From CAZGSG01 sp964528095 (GTDB lineage Bacteria > Bacteroidota > Bacteroidia > Chitinophagales > Chitinophagaceae), in the NCBI GenBank assembly GCA_964528095.1, contig CAZGSG010000135.1, positions 1 through 14,867 on the forward strand: 14,867 nt of DNA, written 5' to 3'. The notes under the pieces were generated by a model. The model saw only the letters and a list, made by a program, of their open reading frames with translations. It was not told where the DNA came from and searched no databases. Below are positions 6,501-14,143 of this stretch, in pieces. Each line of letters begins with the position of its first letter. The stretch's first letter is position 1. The position numbers and the translations under genes are program-made.

Positions 6501-8069
6501 CTATTTATGACCAGGGCCATATAACGATTTGCCTGCGCGCACGCCTGTATGTGTTGAATGATCTACTGTCAGCTCCCCGTTTACCAACACATACTGAAAA
6601 CCTTTTGAGTAGGCATGGGGTTTGGAAAATGTGGACATGTCCTGCACTTCCTTCTCATCAAATATTACGATATCGGCGGCCATACCTTCTTCCAATAAAC
6701 CCCGCCCTTTGAGCTGAAATTTTTGCGCAGGTAAGGAGGTCATTCTTCTTATCGCCTCTTCGAGTGAAATTACTTTTTCATCTCTTACATATTTGGCCAG
6801 TACTCTCGCATTAGTGCCGTATCCGCGTGGATGCGGCATGCCGCTGTTCAACACGCGGATAGACGCGTCACTGGCAAACATATTGAACGGGTATTGCATG
6901 ATGCGTTTGATGTCCTCTTCACTCATTCCATGAAATACAGCGCTGGCGCCACCGTTGATCATGATCTCTATAACTGTTTCAGCTTCCTCTTTCACTTTAT
7001 GTTTTTTGCCACGCATCAGGTTGATCTCTTCAATACTTTTACCATTATAGCTACTATCTTTTGCATAGCTGGCCACTACCGCATAACTAAAGTGTTTTAG
7101 TTTTCTTTTCTTCAGTTTTCTCAGCATTTCGGCGATCACCTGTTTTCTTATTGCGGGGTTTTGTAACCGCGCTTTAATGGAATCCTGCCCGTCTGCAAGA
7201 ATGTTATCAGGGATCAATGTGCTGATGCTGGTACTGCTCGCAGTATAAGGATATTGGTCGATCGTAACCTCGATCCCTTCTCTCCTGGCCGCTTCTATCA
7301 TGGGCACTGTTTCTTTGCTCCTGCCCCAGTTATGTTGGCCGCTCAATTTAAAATGAGAGATCTCAACAGGGATCCTGGCCTCACGGCCAATGGTCAGCGC
7401 CTCCTCGATGGCTTGTGTCACGCTATCTCCTTCATCACGCATATGGGAGGCATATACGCCATTGTATTCGGCGGCAATCTTTGCCAGTGCCACGATCTCC
7501 GGGGTCTTGGTATAGGTACCGGGAATATAGATAAGACCGGTAGAAAGACCAACAGCCCCTCCTTTCATTGCGTTATCGACCAGGGTTTCCATTTTTTCCA
7601 TTTCAGCAGGACTGGCATCGCGATTGGCGCGCCCCATCACTGCTTTCCGGATATCATTATGGCCTACCAGGGTAGCAACATTGATAGACAGGCGTAATGA
7701 GTCTATCCAGCCCAGGTATTTTTCTACATCTACTCTTGACGAGCCGCAGTTGCCAGTAACCACCGTGGTCACGCCATCATAAATAAAACTGGCAGCCGTT
7801 GGATCTTTTGCTTCATCGTCTTCAATATGTGTATGTACATCTATAAAACCGGGCGCAACAATTAATCCTTTCGCGTCAATGATTTTTTTAGCCGTTGGAT
7901 TTATATTACGACCCACCTGCACAATCTTTCCATCTTTAATGGCCAGGTTGCCATAATACCAGTTATTACCCGCGCCGTCAATGATCTTACCATTAATGAT
8001 GAGAATATCACAGCTTGCATTCTGCGCAAAAACTGAAAAAGGGAACAGAAGAATGATTAACCATTTCAT
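6501..8069 (-). CDS. Secreted N-acyl-D-amino-acid deacylase (D-aminoacylase family amidohydrolase)
   Basis: Hydrolyses N-acyl-D-amino acids to the free D-amino acid and a carboxylate; predicted periplasmic because of a signal peptide ending near SVFAQ (residue 16). The 522-residue length fits the family. The metal-dependent amidohydrolase core has PGFIDVHTH (His79, His81), the family-specific zinc-ligand cysteine in VTGNCGSS (Cys108), GLSTGLIYIPG, SHMRDEGD (His209), VEISHFKLSG (His239), FHGMSEED (His380) and the catalytic aspartate in ASDAS (Asp401). The HPRGYGTNARVLAKYVR block near the end is also typical. All key residues are intact. Substrate side-chain preference cannot be read from the sequence, and some relatives are annotated as dihydroorotase-like. 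It converges with the small exported gene and is preceded by a 336-base spacer. Confidence 0.93.
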   Translation of the reverse strand: MKWLIILLFPFSVFAQNASCDILIINGKIIDGAGNNWYYGNLAIKDGKIVQVGRNINPTAKKIIDAKGLIVAPGFIDVHTHIEDDEAKDPTAASFIYDGVTTVVTGNCGSSRVDVEKYLGWIDSLRLSINVATLVGHNDIRKAVMGRANRDASPAEMEKMETLVDNAMKGGAVGLSTGLIYIPGTYTKTPEIVALAKIAAEYNGVYASHMRDEGDSVTQAIEEALTIGREARIPVEISHFKLSGQHNWGRSKETVPMIEAARREGIEVTIDQYPYTASSTSISTLIPDNILADGQDSIKARLQNPAIRKQVIAEMLRKLKKRKLKHFSYAVVASYAKDSSYNGKSIEEINLMRGKKHKVKEEAETVIEIMINGGASAVFHGMSEEDIKRIMQYPFNMFASDASIRVLNSGMPHPRGYGTNARVLAKYVRDEKVISLEEAIRRMTSLPAQKFQLKGRGLLEEGMAADIVIFDEKEVQDMSTFSKPHAYSKGFQYVLVNGELTVDHSTHTGVRAGKSLYGPGHK

Positions 8070-8405
8070 GCTGAAAAGTTACTGAATAAAAGATTCGGAT
8101 AAGACACCAGGCTTTCTGAAAAAAATACGGTGATTTTCTTCGTTTTGGTTCCACTCCTCGTCCATCCCTCGTCCATCGTTTCGGTCCACAACCGATGGTA
8201 GCAATGTGGTAGCAAAGTGAAGGCAATGTGTACGACAGGCGATTTCGCAGGGATTTATCCGGGGTTGGCCCTGGGTTTAAAACTGCAACAGGTGGCCGCC
8301 CTTATACTCCCTAAGCCAATTGAGCAAACATGACTTGAGGGCAACAAGTTAAACTCGGCAGGCCTAGATTCTGTTAGTTACCGATTTCGGCAGATAGCGG
8401 CTGAT
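8070..8405. other. Gene-free spacer, 336 bases
   Basis: This is the spacer between the D-aminoacylase start and the end of the next minus-strand gene. I see no convincing coding sequence. Its left half holds the 11-bp tandem repeats and hairpin described separately. From about 8227 to 8405 I recognise nothing: no tRNA-like fold, no clear terminator and no exact TAnnTTTG promoter. A TAACTTTT-like motif on the minus strand (8074-8081) lies too close to the start codon to serve as the -7 element. Confidence 0.6.
8156..8226. repeat. 11-bp tandem repeats flanking a small hairpin
   Basis: CCTCGTCCATC occurs twice head-to-tail without a spacer (8156-8166 and 8167-8177). A short inverted repeat follows, TCGGT-CCACA-ACCGA (8181-8195). 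Then three imperfect 11-bp-period units begin at 8196, 8207 and 8218, with cores TGGTAGCAA, TGGTAGCAA and TGAAGGCAA. The same 11-bp period on both sides of a hairpin is not explained by coding. Protein-binding iterons, recombinase arm sites or a decayed mobile-element end are possible; none is shown. Confidence 0.65.
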
Positions 8406-9119
8406 TTATTTTTTCTTAGATGCATGAAACCTGTCGACATAAGCAGGCAGTTCCAATAACGGCAACGCACCTTCGAGATCTTCTTTTTTTACGGGCATAT
8501 TATGAAAATCATAGTTATTCACCTTTGTCACACAGTCATACTCTCCGAGAACGGCATCCAATAACAAAAGCCCGGTGTACGCTACCTGGTTATAGTTTTC
8601 TTCTGTTACGCCATCCACATAGATGATCACATCCAGGGAACCAGTATTGACAACAGGGTAGAATTTCATTTTAACAGGGTCCAATTCCAGGTTCTGCAAT
8701 TTTACTTTCATGCCGGCTATCTTATCGGCAGGAACTCTTTGGCGAAAGGCAATGAAATTCCAGCCTTTAATCCTGGGGGCTTTTTCAACAATATTTTTAA
8801 CCAGCGGAAAAAGATCAATATCGCCGTCCGCAGAAACGGTCATGTTGATGACGCCATTAGCAGGTGGTTGTAATTCGATGGCAAGTCCATCCCGGATTTT
8901 TTTTACCTGCTTCAATAATTCATCCAGGTATTTGCCAGGGTCTGACTCAAACTTTTTTAACCGGCTTTCATTTTCTCTGAACCAATTCCAGAATCCTGCA
9001 ACAGGATCCTGTTGTTTAAAAAACTGATGCGGTCCGGATTTTTTATTTTGAAAAGAAATAGGTGCGGGGTTTTGCAGACCGAGTAACAGGGCTAATGAAA
9101 TGAATAAAAGAGGTTTCAT
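8406..9119 (-). CDS. Exported protein of unknown function
   Basis: A 237-residue protein with an N-terminal hydrophobic segment (about residues 3-16) consistent with a Sec signal peptide, so envelope or secreted location is likely. The mature part begins with an amphipathic helix containing FWNWFRENESRLKKFE. It continues as an alternating alpha/beta domain with INMTVSADGDIDLFPLVKNIVEK, WNFIAFRQRV and LDVIIYVDGVTEENYNQVAY. I have seen this general pattern (FW.WF..NE, then ISADG, then FRQ) in uncharacterised Bacteroidota proteins, but I cannot attach a family name. No catalytic motif stands out. It is monocistronic in appearance, with 79 bases to the next upstream gene. Confidence 0.75.
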   Translation of the reverse strand: MKPLLFISLALLLGLQNPAPISFQNKKSGPHQFFKQQDPVAGFWNWFRENESRLKKFESDPGKYLDELLKQVKKIRDGLAIELQPPANGVINMTVSADGDIDLFPLVKNIVEKAPRIKGWNFIAFRQRVPADKIAGMKVKLQNLELDPVKMKFYPVVNTGSLDVIIYVDGVTEENYNQVAYTGLLLLDAVLGEYDCVTKVNNYDFHNMPVKKEDLEGALPLLELPAYVDRFHASKKK

Positions 9120-9198
9120 ATGCTTACGGTTGAAGCCAGGTATATGGCCGGGATAATTAAGATTGCAAGTTATTGAAGATATGTACTATCCGATGCAA

Positions 9199-9639
9199 TC
9201 AAAGCCGCGGTTTATTTGTCGATCGTTTAATAACCACACTTCCGGCTACCATGTCATGAATTGCCCTTTTTTGAGGATCACCATGCATTGTAATAAACGA
9301 AAGCCAGCCCAACAGTACTTTTATAATATATCTAAGAAAGGCATAAAGAATATTGATTCTTTTTGAAGTGTCAGCGTGGCGACGTACACGAATGCCTTTT
9401 ACATAATTCCCAATTGTAAAGCCCATCGAAGTACATACAGGTTCATACACAGCCCACAATCCAAAGAACAATGCTATCCTGATCCAATCGGGAGCATTTT
9501 CATATTTGTCAAGAACTGATGCAAACACAAACATCAGGATGACGATAAAAATGGTATCAATAAAAGTAGATTGAACCCTGTCGGATAGTGTTGGATATTC
9601 CACGGGGTTTAGCTGTTCGGCAACTGGGGATGCTGACAT
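9199..9639 (-). CDS. RDD family membrane protein
   Basis: A 146-residue inner-membrane protein with three probable membrane segments: about residues 27-43, 55-72 and 100-117. RDD signatures are present: Arg21 and Asp28 at the start of helix 1 (RVQSTFID), the loop IGNYVKGIRVR after helix 2, and the terminal KRAIHDMVAGSVVI with Asp129. Some RDD proteins have been linked to Na+/H+ exchange or to membrane-protein function, but the family as a whole is uncharacterised. The stop is TGA at 9199-9201. A candidate promoter lies upstream inside the short gap to the pentapeptide gene. Confidence 0.9.
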   Translation of the reverse strand: MSASPVAEQLNPVEYPTLSDRVQSTFIDTIFIVILMFVFASVLDKYENAPDWIRIALFFGLWAVYEPVCTSMGFTIGNYVKGIRVRRHADTSKRINILYAFLRYIIKVLLGWLSFITMHGDPQKRAIHDMVAGSVVIKRSTNKPRL

Positions 9640-9673
9640 ATGGGCTTGTTAGTTTGATCGATTTTCTGCTGTC

Positions 9674-9704
9674 GAAAAATACAACTTTGTTTAATAAATA
9701 TCAA
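9674..9704 (-). promoter_or_regulatory. Candidate Bacteroidota-type promoter for the RDD gene
   Basis: On the minus strand TATTTTTC (9674-9681) matches TAnnTTTG at 7 of 8 positions. A TTG (9702-9704) lies 20 bases upstream, within the usual spacing of the -33 element. The -7 element is about 35 bases from the RDD start codon. A one-base mismatch in AT-rich DNA makes this only suggestive. Confidence 0.3.
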
Positions 9705-10263
9705 TATCATATTTATCCAACAATCCGGTAACCGCCGGGAAAGAAAACTTCGCTTTTTTTATTCGGTTCAGTGCAGGATCAATTGAATAGTTAAAAGATG
9801 TACGCAGATCTGCCTTTTCCAGGATTGTATTCTCAAATCTCGCTTTTGCAAAATCGCAGCTATCAAAAACCGAAGCGCTAAAATCGGCCTCTATAAAATC
9901 CACCTCGGTAAGTACACATTTTTTAAATGAAGTCTTTTTAAGCTTCAGTTTATAAAAAGAGGCGAGATGCAGGTTGCAATTTTCAAAGTTAACAGCCAGT
10001 AAGAAGGGATCGCAGTATTCAAAATGTAATCCCAATAACTTAGAGTTGGAAAACCGCGTATCCCGGAATGAAGTTTTTATGAGTTTTGCCATGCTCATAT
10101 TGCATTTGTCAAAAACGCATTCGGAAAAGCAGCTATCAGAAAGGTCCTGGTTAGAAAAATCACAGTTTACAAAACTGCAATTCTCATACTCTGCCACGGG
10201 CAGCCGGGTTTTTGTAAAATCTGTTTGATCAAACTTTTTATCTTCAACGTAATTCCTTTCCAT
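9691..10263 (-). CDS. Pentapeptide repeat protein, Qnr/McbG-like
   Basis: A 190-residue right-handed quadrilateral beta-helix protein. From about residue 25 the chain reads as consecutive pentads with Phe/Leu at the centre, such as ENCSF, VNCDF, SNQDL, SDSCF, SECVF, then later TEVDF, IEADF, DSCDF, AKARF and EKADL. One irregular loop near residues 83-90 (EYCDPFLL) interrupts the coil. The C-terminal segment FPAVTGLLDKYDIDI looks like the dimerising helix of Qnr and McbG proteins, and total length is close to McbG. Members of that group mimic DNA and protect gyrase and topoisomerase IV from quinolones or microcin B17. Whether this one does so is inference. It is cytoplasmic (no signal peptide), unusually Cys-rich, and has its own likely promoter. 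Confidence 0.88.
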   Translation of the reverse strand: MERNYVEDKKFDQTDFTKTRLPVAEYENCSFVNCDFSNQDLSDSCFSECVFDKCNMSMAKLIKTSFRDTRFSNSKLLGLHFEYCDPFLLAVNFENCNLHLASFYKLKLKKTSFKKCVLTEVDFIEADFSASVFDSCDFAKARFENTILEKADLRTSFNYSIDPALNRIKKAKFSFPAVTGLLDKYDIDIY

Positions 10264-10291
10264 ATAAATACCGGGTATAAAAAATGATGTA

Positions 10292-10325
10292 CAAATTTAT
10301 CATATTATAGTCCATCGGTTAACAA
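10292..10325 (-). promoter_or_regulatory. Candidate promoter for the pentapeptide repeat gene (TAnnTTTG)
   Basis: On the minus strand TAAATTTG (10292-10299) is an exact match to the Bacteroidota -7 consensus TAnnTTTG. It ends 28 bases before the start codon at 10263. A TTTG (10323-10326) lies 23 bases upstream, at the long end of accepted -33 spacing. This would give a short leader of about 20 bases. Confidence 0.45.
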
Positions 10326-10786
10326 ATAGAACTGCCAAAATATTCACGGATCAACCGAAGCTCTTTTTCTGATAATTTCAACTTTACCTGGCGCATAGTT
10401 TTTGTTATGTTGCCCGACTTTATTATAAACTTTCTGAAATTAAATGAATGCGGAAGTGAGGGCATAATCGAAGGGATCATATCCCAGGAGCCGTCTAATT
10501 CCAGTTCGTATGGAATCAGGGTAAATCCATCTGTTGCTTCAAAAGATACTTTGCGAATAAACAACCCAAAAAAGAAATACTGCCTGGTGTGTAGTGCATT
10601 CGAATGAATAGTTAAACCAGTAACGGGGAAAATAGCGATAAGCGTTAATATAAAGAACAATACAGCTGCATAATCGGATAACCCGGCTTTGAAAAGATAA
10701 ACGATGGTAAAGGCAAGAACAAAAAAACTGATCCTGAAAAGGAAAAGCCTCACAACGATATTTCGTTCATATAAATTTATTGACAT
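10319..10786 (-). CDS. Small membrane protein of unknown function, possible bacterial PH-like domain
   Basis: A 155-residue protein with two N-terminal membrane helices (about residues 12-32 and 40-60) and a cytoplasmic C-terminal domain of about 95 residues. The soluble part begins IHSNALHTRQYFFFGLFIRKVSFEATDGF, a strand-rich pattern like the small membrane proteins with bacterial PH-like domains, and ends with a helix (SEKELRLIREYF). No family can be named with confidence. It lies between the pentapeptide gene (55-base gap) and a strong terminator upstream, so it should have its own promoter; a 7-of-8 TAATTTCG motif on the minus strand near 10811-10820 is the only candidate seen. Confidence 0.7.
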   Translation of the reverse strand: MSINLYERNIVVRLFLFRISFFVLAFTIVYLFKAGLSDYAAVLFFILTLIAIFPVTGLTIHSNALHTRQYFFFGLFIRKVSFEATDGFTLIPYELELDGSWDMIPSIMPSLPHSFNFRKFIIKSGNITKTMRQVKLKLSEKELRLIREYFGSSIC

Positions 10787-10832
10787 TGGGTAGTCCTGGT
10801 ATGCTCATGCCGAAATTATCGAATATTAAAAT

Positions 10833-10868
10833 AAAGATGCCGGACCTGTACTCAGGCCCGGCATCTTT
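10833..10868 (-). terminator. Strong rho-independent-type terminator
   Basis: AAAGATGCCGG (10833-10843) pairs perfectly with CCGGCATCTTT (10858-10868). After one mismatch, CCTG pairs with CAGG around a TACT tetraloop, giving 15 paired positions. It lies just past the stop of the 246-residue membrane protein on the minus strand and could work in both directions, with T-rich DNA on each side. This is the clearest terminator in the window. Confidence 0.85.
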
Positions 10869-10889
10869 TTATTTTCTTGTTTTCAGCGC

Positions 10890-11630
10890 TTATTCTTTTG
10901 ATGCACCAAACATCATACCCATTGCCCGGCTTGAACTGATAAAATAATGAATTCCATTCCGGTCAGTTTTGGTAGACATGTTCATTATATCAACGTCCTT
11001 GTCTCCCAACAGTCCCAGGGCTTTCAGTACATCCACCCTGTTTTCAGGTTTGATAGAAGGATCAACTGTTGCAATGATCGAAAGCATGCATAACATGATA
11101 TTACCACCAGACTTAGCAGTCCCATCTCCAGATCCGATCATCGTCACACCTTTTACGCTTCCATCAGATTTATTGATAGTGCCTATCAGGCCTAAATGGT
11201 CGGTAAACATGTATTGAAATGTATTTTGTACCTCTCCTTCCTTTACTTCCAGTTCATCGATTGTAAAATCGAGATTGTTGGAGCTGGTATAAGCGTTAAA
11301 AGCATTTTTAAAATGATCGGGAGTTTCAGCAATAAATAAAGTTGCCTTTTCTGCCTTGTCTTCTTTCTTTTCACTTGCAGTTGTAGGTTCAGACGCTGCT
11401 GGAGTAGCAGTTGCTGTTGAGGGGTTTTCTTTGGAGGGATCGTTAATAGCAATAGCGCCAACTACAAGGAATGCGACTAATACTGTTCCTGCGATTTTCC
11501 AGGTTTTGGAGAATTGCTCAGATTTCCACAAAGCATAAAGTCCTACAGGGAAAACGAAAATGCAGAGAACGATAACGAGCCAGGTTTTGTCATACCATTG
11601 CTCTGGTGCGGGGGCAATCGCGGTTGTCAT
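10890..11630 (-). CDS. Membrane-anchored protein of unknown function with extracytoplasmic domain
   Basis: A 246-residue protein. Two membrane helices lie near the N-terminus: about residues 17-35 (WLVIVLCIFVFPVGLYALW) and 45-63. The first has the FPVGLYALWK pattern shared by many small Bacteroidota and Firmicutes membrane modules. A Thr/Ala/Glu/Lys-rich linker (about 66-95) follows, then a folded domain of about 150 residues starting LFIAETPDHFKNAFN. That domain has alternating strands and helices and includes GSVKGVTMIGSGDGTAKSG. I do not recognise it. The layout suggests an anchor plus spacer displaying a sensor or binding domain, but function is open. It is followed by the strong terminator, so it is probably a single-gene unit. 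Confidence 0.75.
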   Translation of the reverse strand: MTTAIAPAPEQWYDKTWLVIVLCIFVFPVGLYALWKSEQFSKTWKIAGTVLVAFLVVGAIAINDPSKENPSTATATPAASEPTTASEKKEDKAEKATLFIAETPDHFKNAFNAYTSSNNLDFTIDELEVKEGEVQNTFQYMFTDHLGLIGTINKSDGSVKGVTMIGSGDGTAKSGGNIMLCMLSIIATVDPSIKPENRVDVLKALGLLGDKDVDIMNMSTKTDRNGIHYFISSSRAMGMMFGASKE

Positions 11631-11831
11631 AATAATTGGTTTTAATAAGGATTGGGTTCTATGCTCCGTATACCATGCGCTTTACAGGCCGGTAAAAGAG
11701 CTGACGGATACACTAACGCTAAAATATTGTACTTATTGCGGGAATTTAGCCCTAATTGCGGTTTGGGAACGCCGGATAAGCCCGCCAGGTAGCGCTTTCG
11801 CCGCTTGGGCAAGCTGCTTTTCCCGGTGCAA

Positions 11832-12386
11832 TTATTCCTCTTTTCCACCCTTTTCGCCTGTAAACCATTGTTCCTTATTCTTAAACAATACATTGAAGGT
11901 GGTCAGTGAACCATAGCAACGGGTGATGTACTGTTGAATATTCACCTTCTCTTCGTCGTTTAATTTTTTATGGCTATTGATATTTTGTTCCAGTACCCGC
12001 AACCTGTCGCGTAACATCACGATCTTATGAAAAAAATCTTCCACAGGAATTTCCTTAGGTTTCAAACTTTTATCTGCTGGTTGTAATAACATCGTGCCGC
12101 CTTTCCAGCGATCGCCCAGCGGTACCAATTCAGAAAATCCATTCCATAACCGCAGTATCTTCAGCAAGGATCTTTCTACTTCGCTGGTAGTTTCTATCTC
12201 CACACTTACATTTTCAGGAATAATCTCATCCAGCTTTTCATCAGTCTTGTCTATCTCCTTAACACCATGATTGATAAAAGAGATAAGATAGGTTGCATAT
12301 TTAATGCCTACGATCACACCGGGACCATACTGCGTATGCTGTAACCTGGTGCCGATGCCTAAAGTTGTTTGTTCCATTGTTTGCAT
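11832..12386 (-). CDS. Conserved Bacteroidota hypothetical protein with N-terminal Tudor-like segment
   Basis: A 184-residue cytoplasmic protein with no signal or membrane segment. The N-terminus (LGIGTRLQHTQYGPGVIVGIKYATYLISF) resembles the small beta-barrel seen at the end of UvrD/PcrA helicases and in CarD-like proteins, often a nucleic-acid or polymerase contact. That similarity is by eye. The remainder is helical and highly charged, with WKGGTMLLQPADKSLKPKEIPVEDFFHKIVMLRDRLRVLEQNI and a final YGSLTTFNVLF block. I recall close relatives across Bacteroidota annotated only as hypothetical. It lies 83 bases downstream of the serine hydrolase stop, separated by a short hairpin. The 201-base spacer after its stop (11631-11831) holds no recognisable element. 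Confidence 0.8.
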   Translation of the reverse strand: MQTMEQTTLGIGTRLQHTQYGPGVIVGIKYATYLISFINHGVKEIDKTDEKLDEIIPENVSVEIETTSEVERSLLKILRLWNGFSELVPLGDRWKGGTMLLQPADKSLKPKEIPVEDFFHKIVMLRDRLRVLEQNINSHKKLNDEEKVNIQQYITRCYGSLTTFNVLFKNKEQWFTGEKGGKEE

Positions 12387-12450
12387 TTTTAGAAATCAGG
12401 CCGTTAATGGGGCCAACGACTTCAAAGATTGGCAAAGTTTATCAAAATCG

Positions 12451-12467
12451 ACTGGTTAAGAACCGGT
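12451..12467 (-). terminator. Short hairpin after the serine hydrolase gene
   Basis: ACTGGTT (12451-12457) pairs with AACCGGT (12461-12467), including one G-T pair, around a three-base loop. On the minus strand it begins three bases past the stop codon and is followed by CGATTTTG. This is a modest rho-independent terminator candidate separating the two genes. Confidence 0.4.
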
Positions 12468-12469
12468 AA

Positions 12470-14005
12470 TTATTTAGTGGCTGATTTCACAAATTCATAC
12501 GGGGTAAACTCCACGAAATCCGCTACTGTTACTGTCACCGATTTTACTTTTCCATTCTCTGTTTTAAATGGCCATTCTTTCTGACCATATAAGGGATCAT
12601 TGAATACTGCCTGAAAATTATTACCTCCCAACGGGCTAAGCACTGCTACCAGTCCTTTATGATGTTCGAAGCGTGCAGCCAACTTATTGTTCTCTATAGT
12701 GATGGTCATCTTACCGTACACATTATGTACATATGCTCCCGCGTAAGCCTGTAGTGCGAGGCTCGTTTTTGGGTTGCTGGCAATGGTCTGTTTTATTTTG
12801 TCTAAATCCCGCTGTTCCCGGGCTTCATTTTTTTTCTGGTTAGCAAGATCAGCGCCACTGTAGTTGCGGTAGGGCAGTTTAAGATAAGAGTCAAGGATTT
12901 CCCATTTCAGTGATTCAAAAAAATTATTGCCATCTGTATTCGTCAATACAACGATGCCGAGGTTTTCTTCGGGTACCAATGTCACCCCGGTTACAAAACC
13001 ATTTACACCTCCTGTGTGCTCAACAAGCTTGCGGCCGCTATACTCCTGTAGAAACCATCCCAGTCCGTATAAGTAGAAGTGAGCGCGATTATAAGGATGC
13101 CCACCATTACCCAGGATAGAAGCCGGCACTCTTGTTTCGCGGATCACTCCCGCATCAAAAATTTCCTTACCATTCATCTTACCGGTAGCCAACTGCATTG
13201 TCACCCATTTACTCATATCATTGGCAGAGGAAGAGATGCTGCCGGCAGGAGAAAGATTATCCAATTTGCCATAAGGCACTTTTTTTATCTCCCCCTCTAC
13301 AATACTATGGGCAGTGGCTTTATTGCTGGCGGCATAGATATCTTTTGATAAAGCAAGACTGCGGGTCATTCCCAATGGCGTAAAAATCCGTTCTGTTATA
13401 AATTGCGCCCAGGTTTTCCCTGTTACTTTAGGTATGATCTCTCCGGCGGTCATGAATGCCGCATTGCAATAGCCCCATTTACTGCGAAAGCTATACATGG
13501 GTTTTACCTTGCCCAGCTTTTCCATTACTTCAGCTGATGTAAGATCAGAGTTGAAATACATAAAATCTCCCTGGAATGTTTCAAAACCCAGGCGATGACA
13601 AAGCAGGTCGCGCACAGTTACTTCCTTTTTTACCCAGGGATCATACATTTTAAAATTGGGTAACCATTTCAATACTTTATCATCCAATGATAATTTTTTT
13701 TCATCATCCAGTAAGGATAAAGCGGTTGCTGTAAACGCTTTTGTATTACTGCCAATCATAAAAAGCGTGTTCTCATCCACTTTGTCGGAACCACCAACCT
13801 CTTTTACTCCGTATCCTTTCATCAATACTACTTTTCCATCTTTTACTATACATACGGAGAGTCCGGGGATCTTCCATTCGGCTAGCCCTTTATTGATATA
13901 CTGATCAAGGCTGTCTCTTACAAAAGATGGCAGACTTGTATCAGCTTGTGCAAAACCATTTGTGAGCCATACTGAAAGCAGGAGAAGCAGGGTTAATTTT
14001 TTCAC
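12470..14005 (-). CDS. Secreted serine hydrolase, class C beta-lactamase/DD-peptidase-like
   Basis: A 511-residue exported enzyme of the beta-lactamase/penicillin-binding superfamily (class C, AmpC/EstB type). The signal peptide ends near TNGFAQ (residue 20). Catalytic motifs are complete: SNTK with Ser86 and Lys89, YCN with Tyr179, and HTGG at 330-333. Other landmarks are WKIPGLSVCIVKDGKV, TVRDLLCHRLG, FTPLGMTRS and LSPAGSISSSANDMSKW. From about residue 420 a C-terminal domain (YAGAYVHNVYGKMTITIENNKL) matches the DUF3471-type lipocalin-like extension common in Bacteroidota members. The HTGG version of the third motif occurs widely in esterase and peptidase relatives, so true beta-lactam hydrolysis is not implied. 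D-aminopeptidase, DD-carboxypeptidase or esterase activity are all possible. Confidence 0.93.
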   Translation of the reverse strand: MKKLTLLLLLSVWLTNGFAQADTSLPSFVRDSLDQYINKGLAEWKIPGLSVCIVKDGKVVLMKGYGVKEVGGSDKVDENTLFMIGSNTKAFTATALSLLDDEKKLSLDDKVLKWLPNFKMYDPWVKKEVTVRDLLCHRLGFETFQGDFMYFNSDLTSAEVMEKLGKVKPMYSFRSKWGYCNAAFMTAGEIIPKVTGKTWAQFITERIFTPLGMTRSLALSKDIYAASNKATAHSIVEGEIKKVPYGKLDNLSPAGSISSSANDMSKWVTMQLATGKMNGKEIFDAGVIRETRVPASILGNGGHPYNRAHFYLYGLGWFLQEYSGRKLVEHTGGVNGFVTGVTLVPEENLGIVVLTNTDGNNFFESLKWEILDSYLKLPYRNYSGADLANQKKNEAREQRDLDKIKQTIASNPKTSLALQAYAGAYVHNVYGKMTITIENNKLAARFEHHKGLVAVLSPLGGNNFQAVFNDPLYGQKEWPFKTENGKVKSVTVTVADFVEFTPYEFVKSATK

Positions 14006-14104
14006 AGCAGTAAGTTTAAGTTGTAAAAGAAATAGGAGAAGAAAACATTGTTTTCCTTATTATAAAAATTAATAGTAAGAATCTGAAATAAGATCCGAAA
14101 TACA

Positions 14105-14136
14105 ATAACGAGCGCATAGCCTCTTGCACGCGTTAT
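14105..14136 (-). terminator. Imperfect hairpin after the right-edge gene
   Basis: ATAACG (14105-14110) pairs with CGTTAT (14131-14136), extended inward by GC pairs after mismatches. It lies eight bases past the stop of the right-edge gene on the minus strand, but no strong T-tract follows. Confidence 0.25.
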
Positions 14137-14143
14137 CTATTTT

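Noticed and set aside
8008..8226. 72-residue minus-strand reading frame upstream of the D-aminoacylase
   Set aside because: It overlaps the signal-peptide region of that gene, crosses the 11-bp repeats and has no recognisable domain. Kept only as repeat DNA.
11560..11916. 118-residue plus-strand reading frame
   Set aside because: It overlaps parts of two minus-strand genes, has a Cys-rich random-looking composition and no start signal.
12470..14005. Antibiotic-resistance beta-lactamase
   Set aside because: The catalytic motifs fit the broad class C serine hydrolase group, including the HTGG variant. The DUF3471-type tail and general context point to a peptidase or esterase relative.
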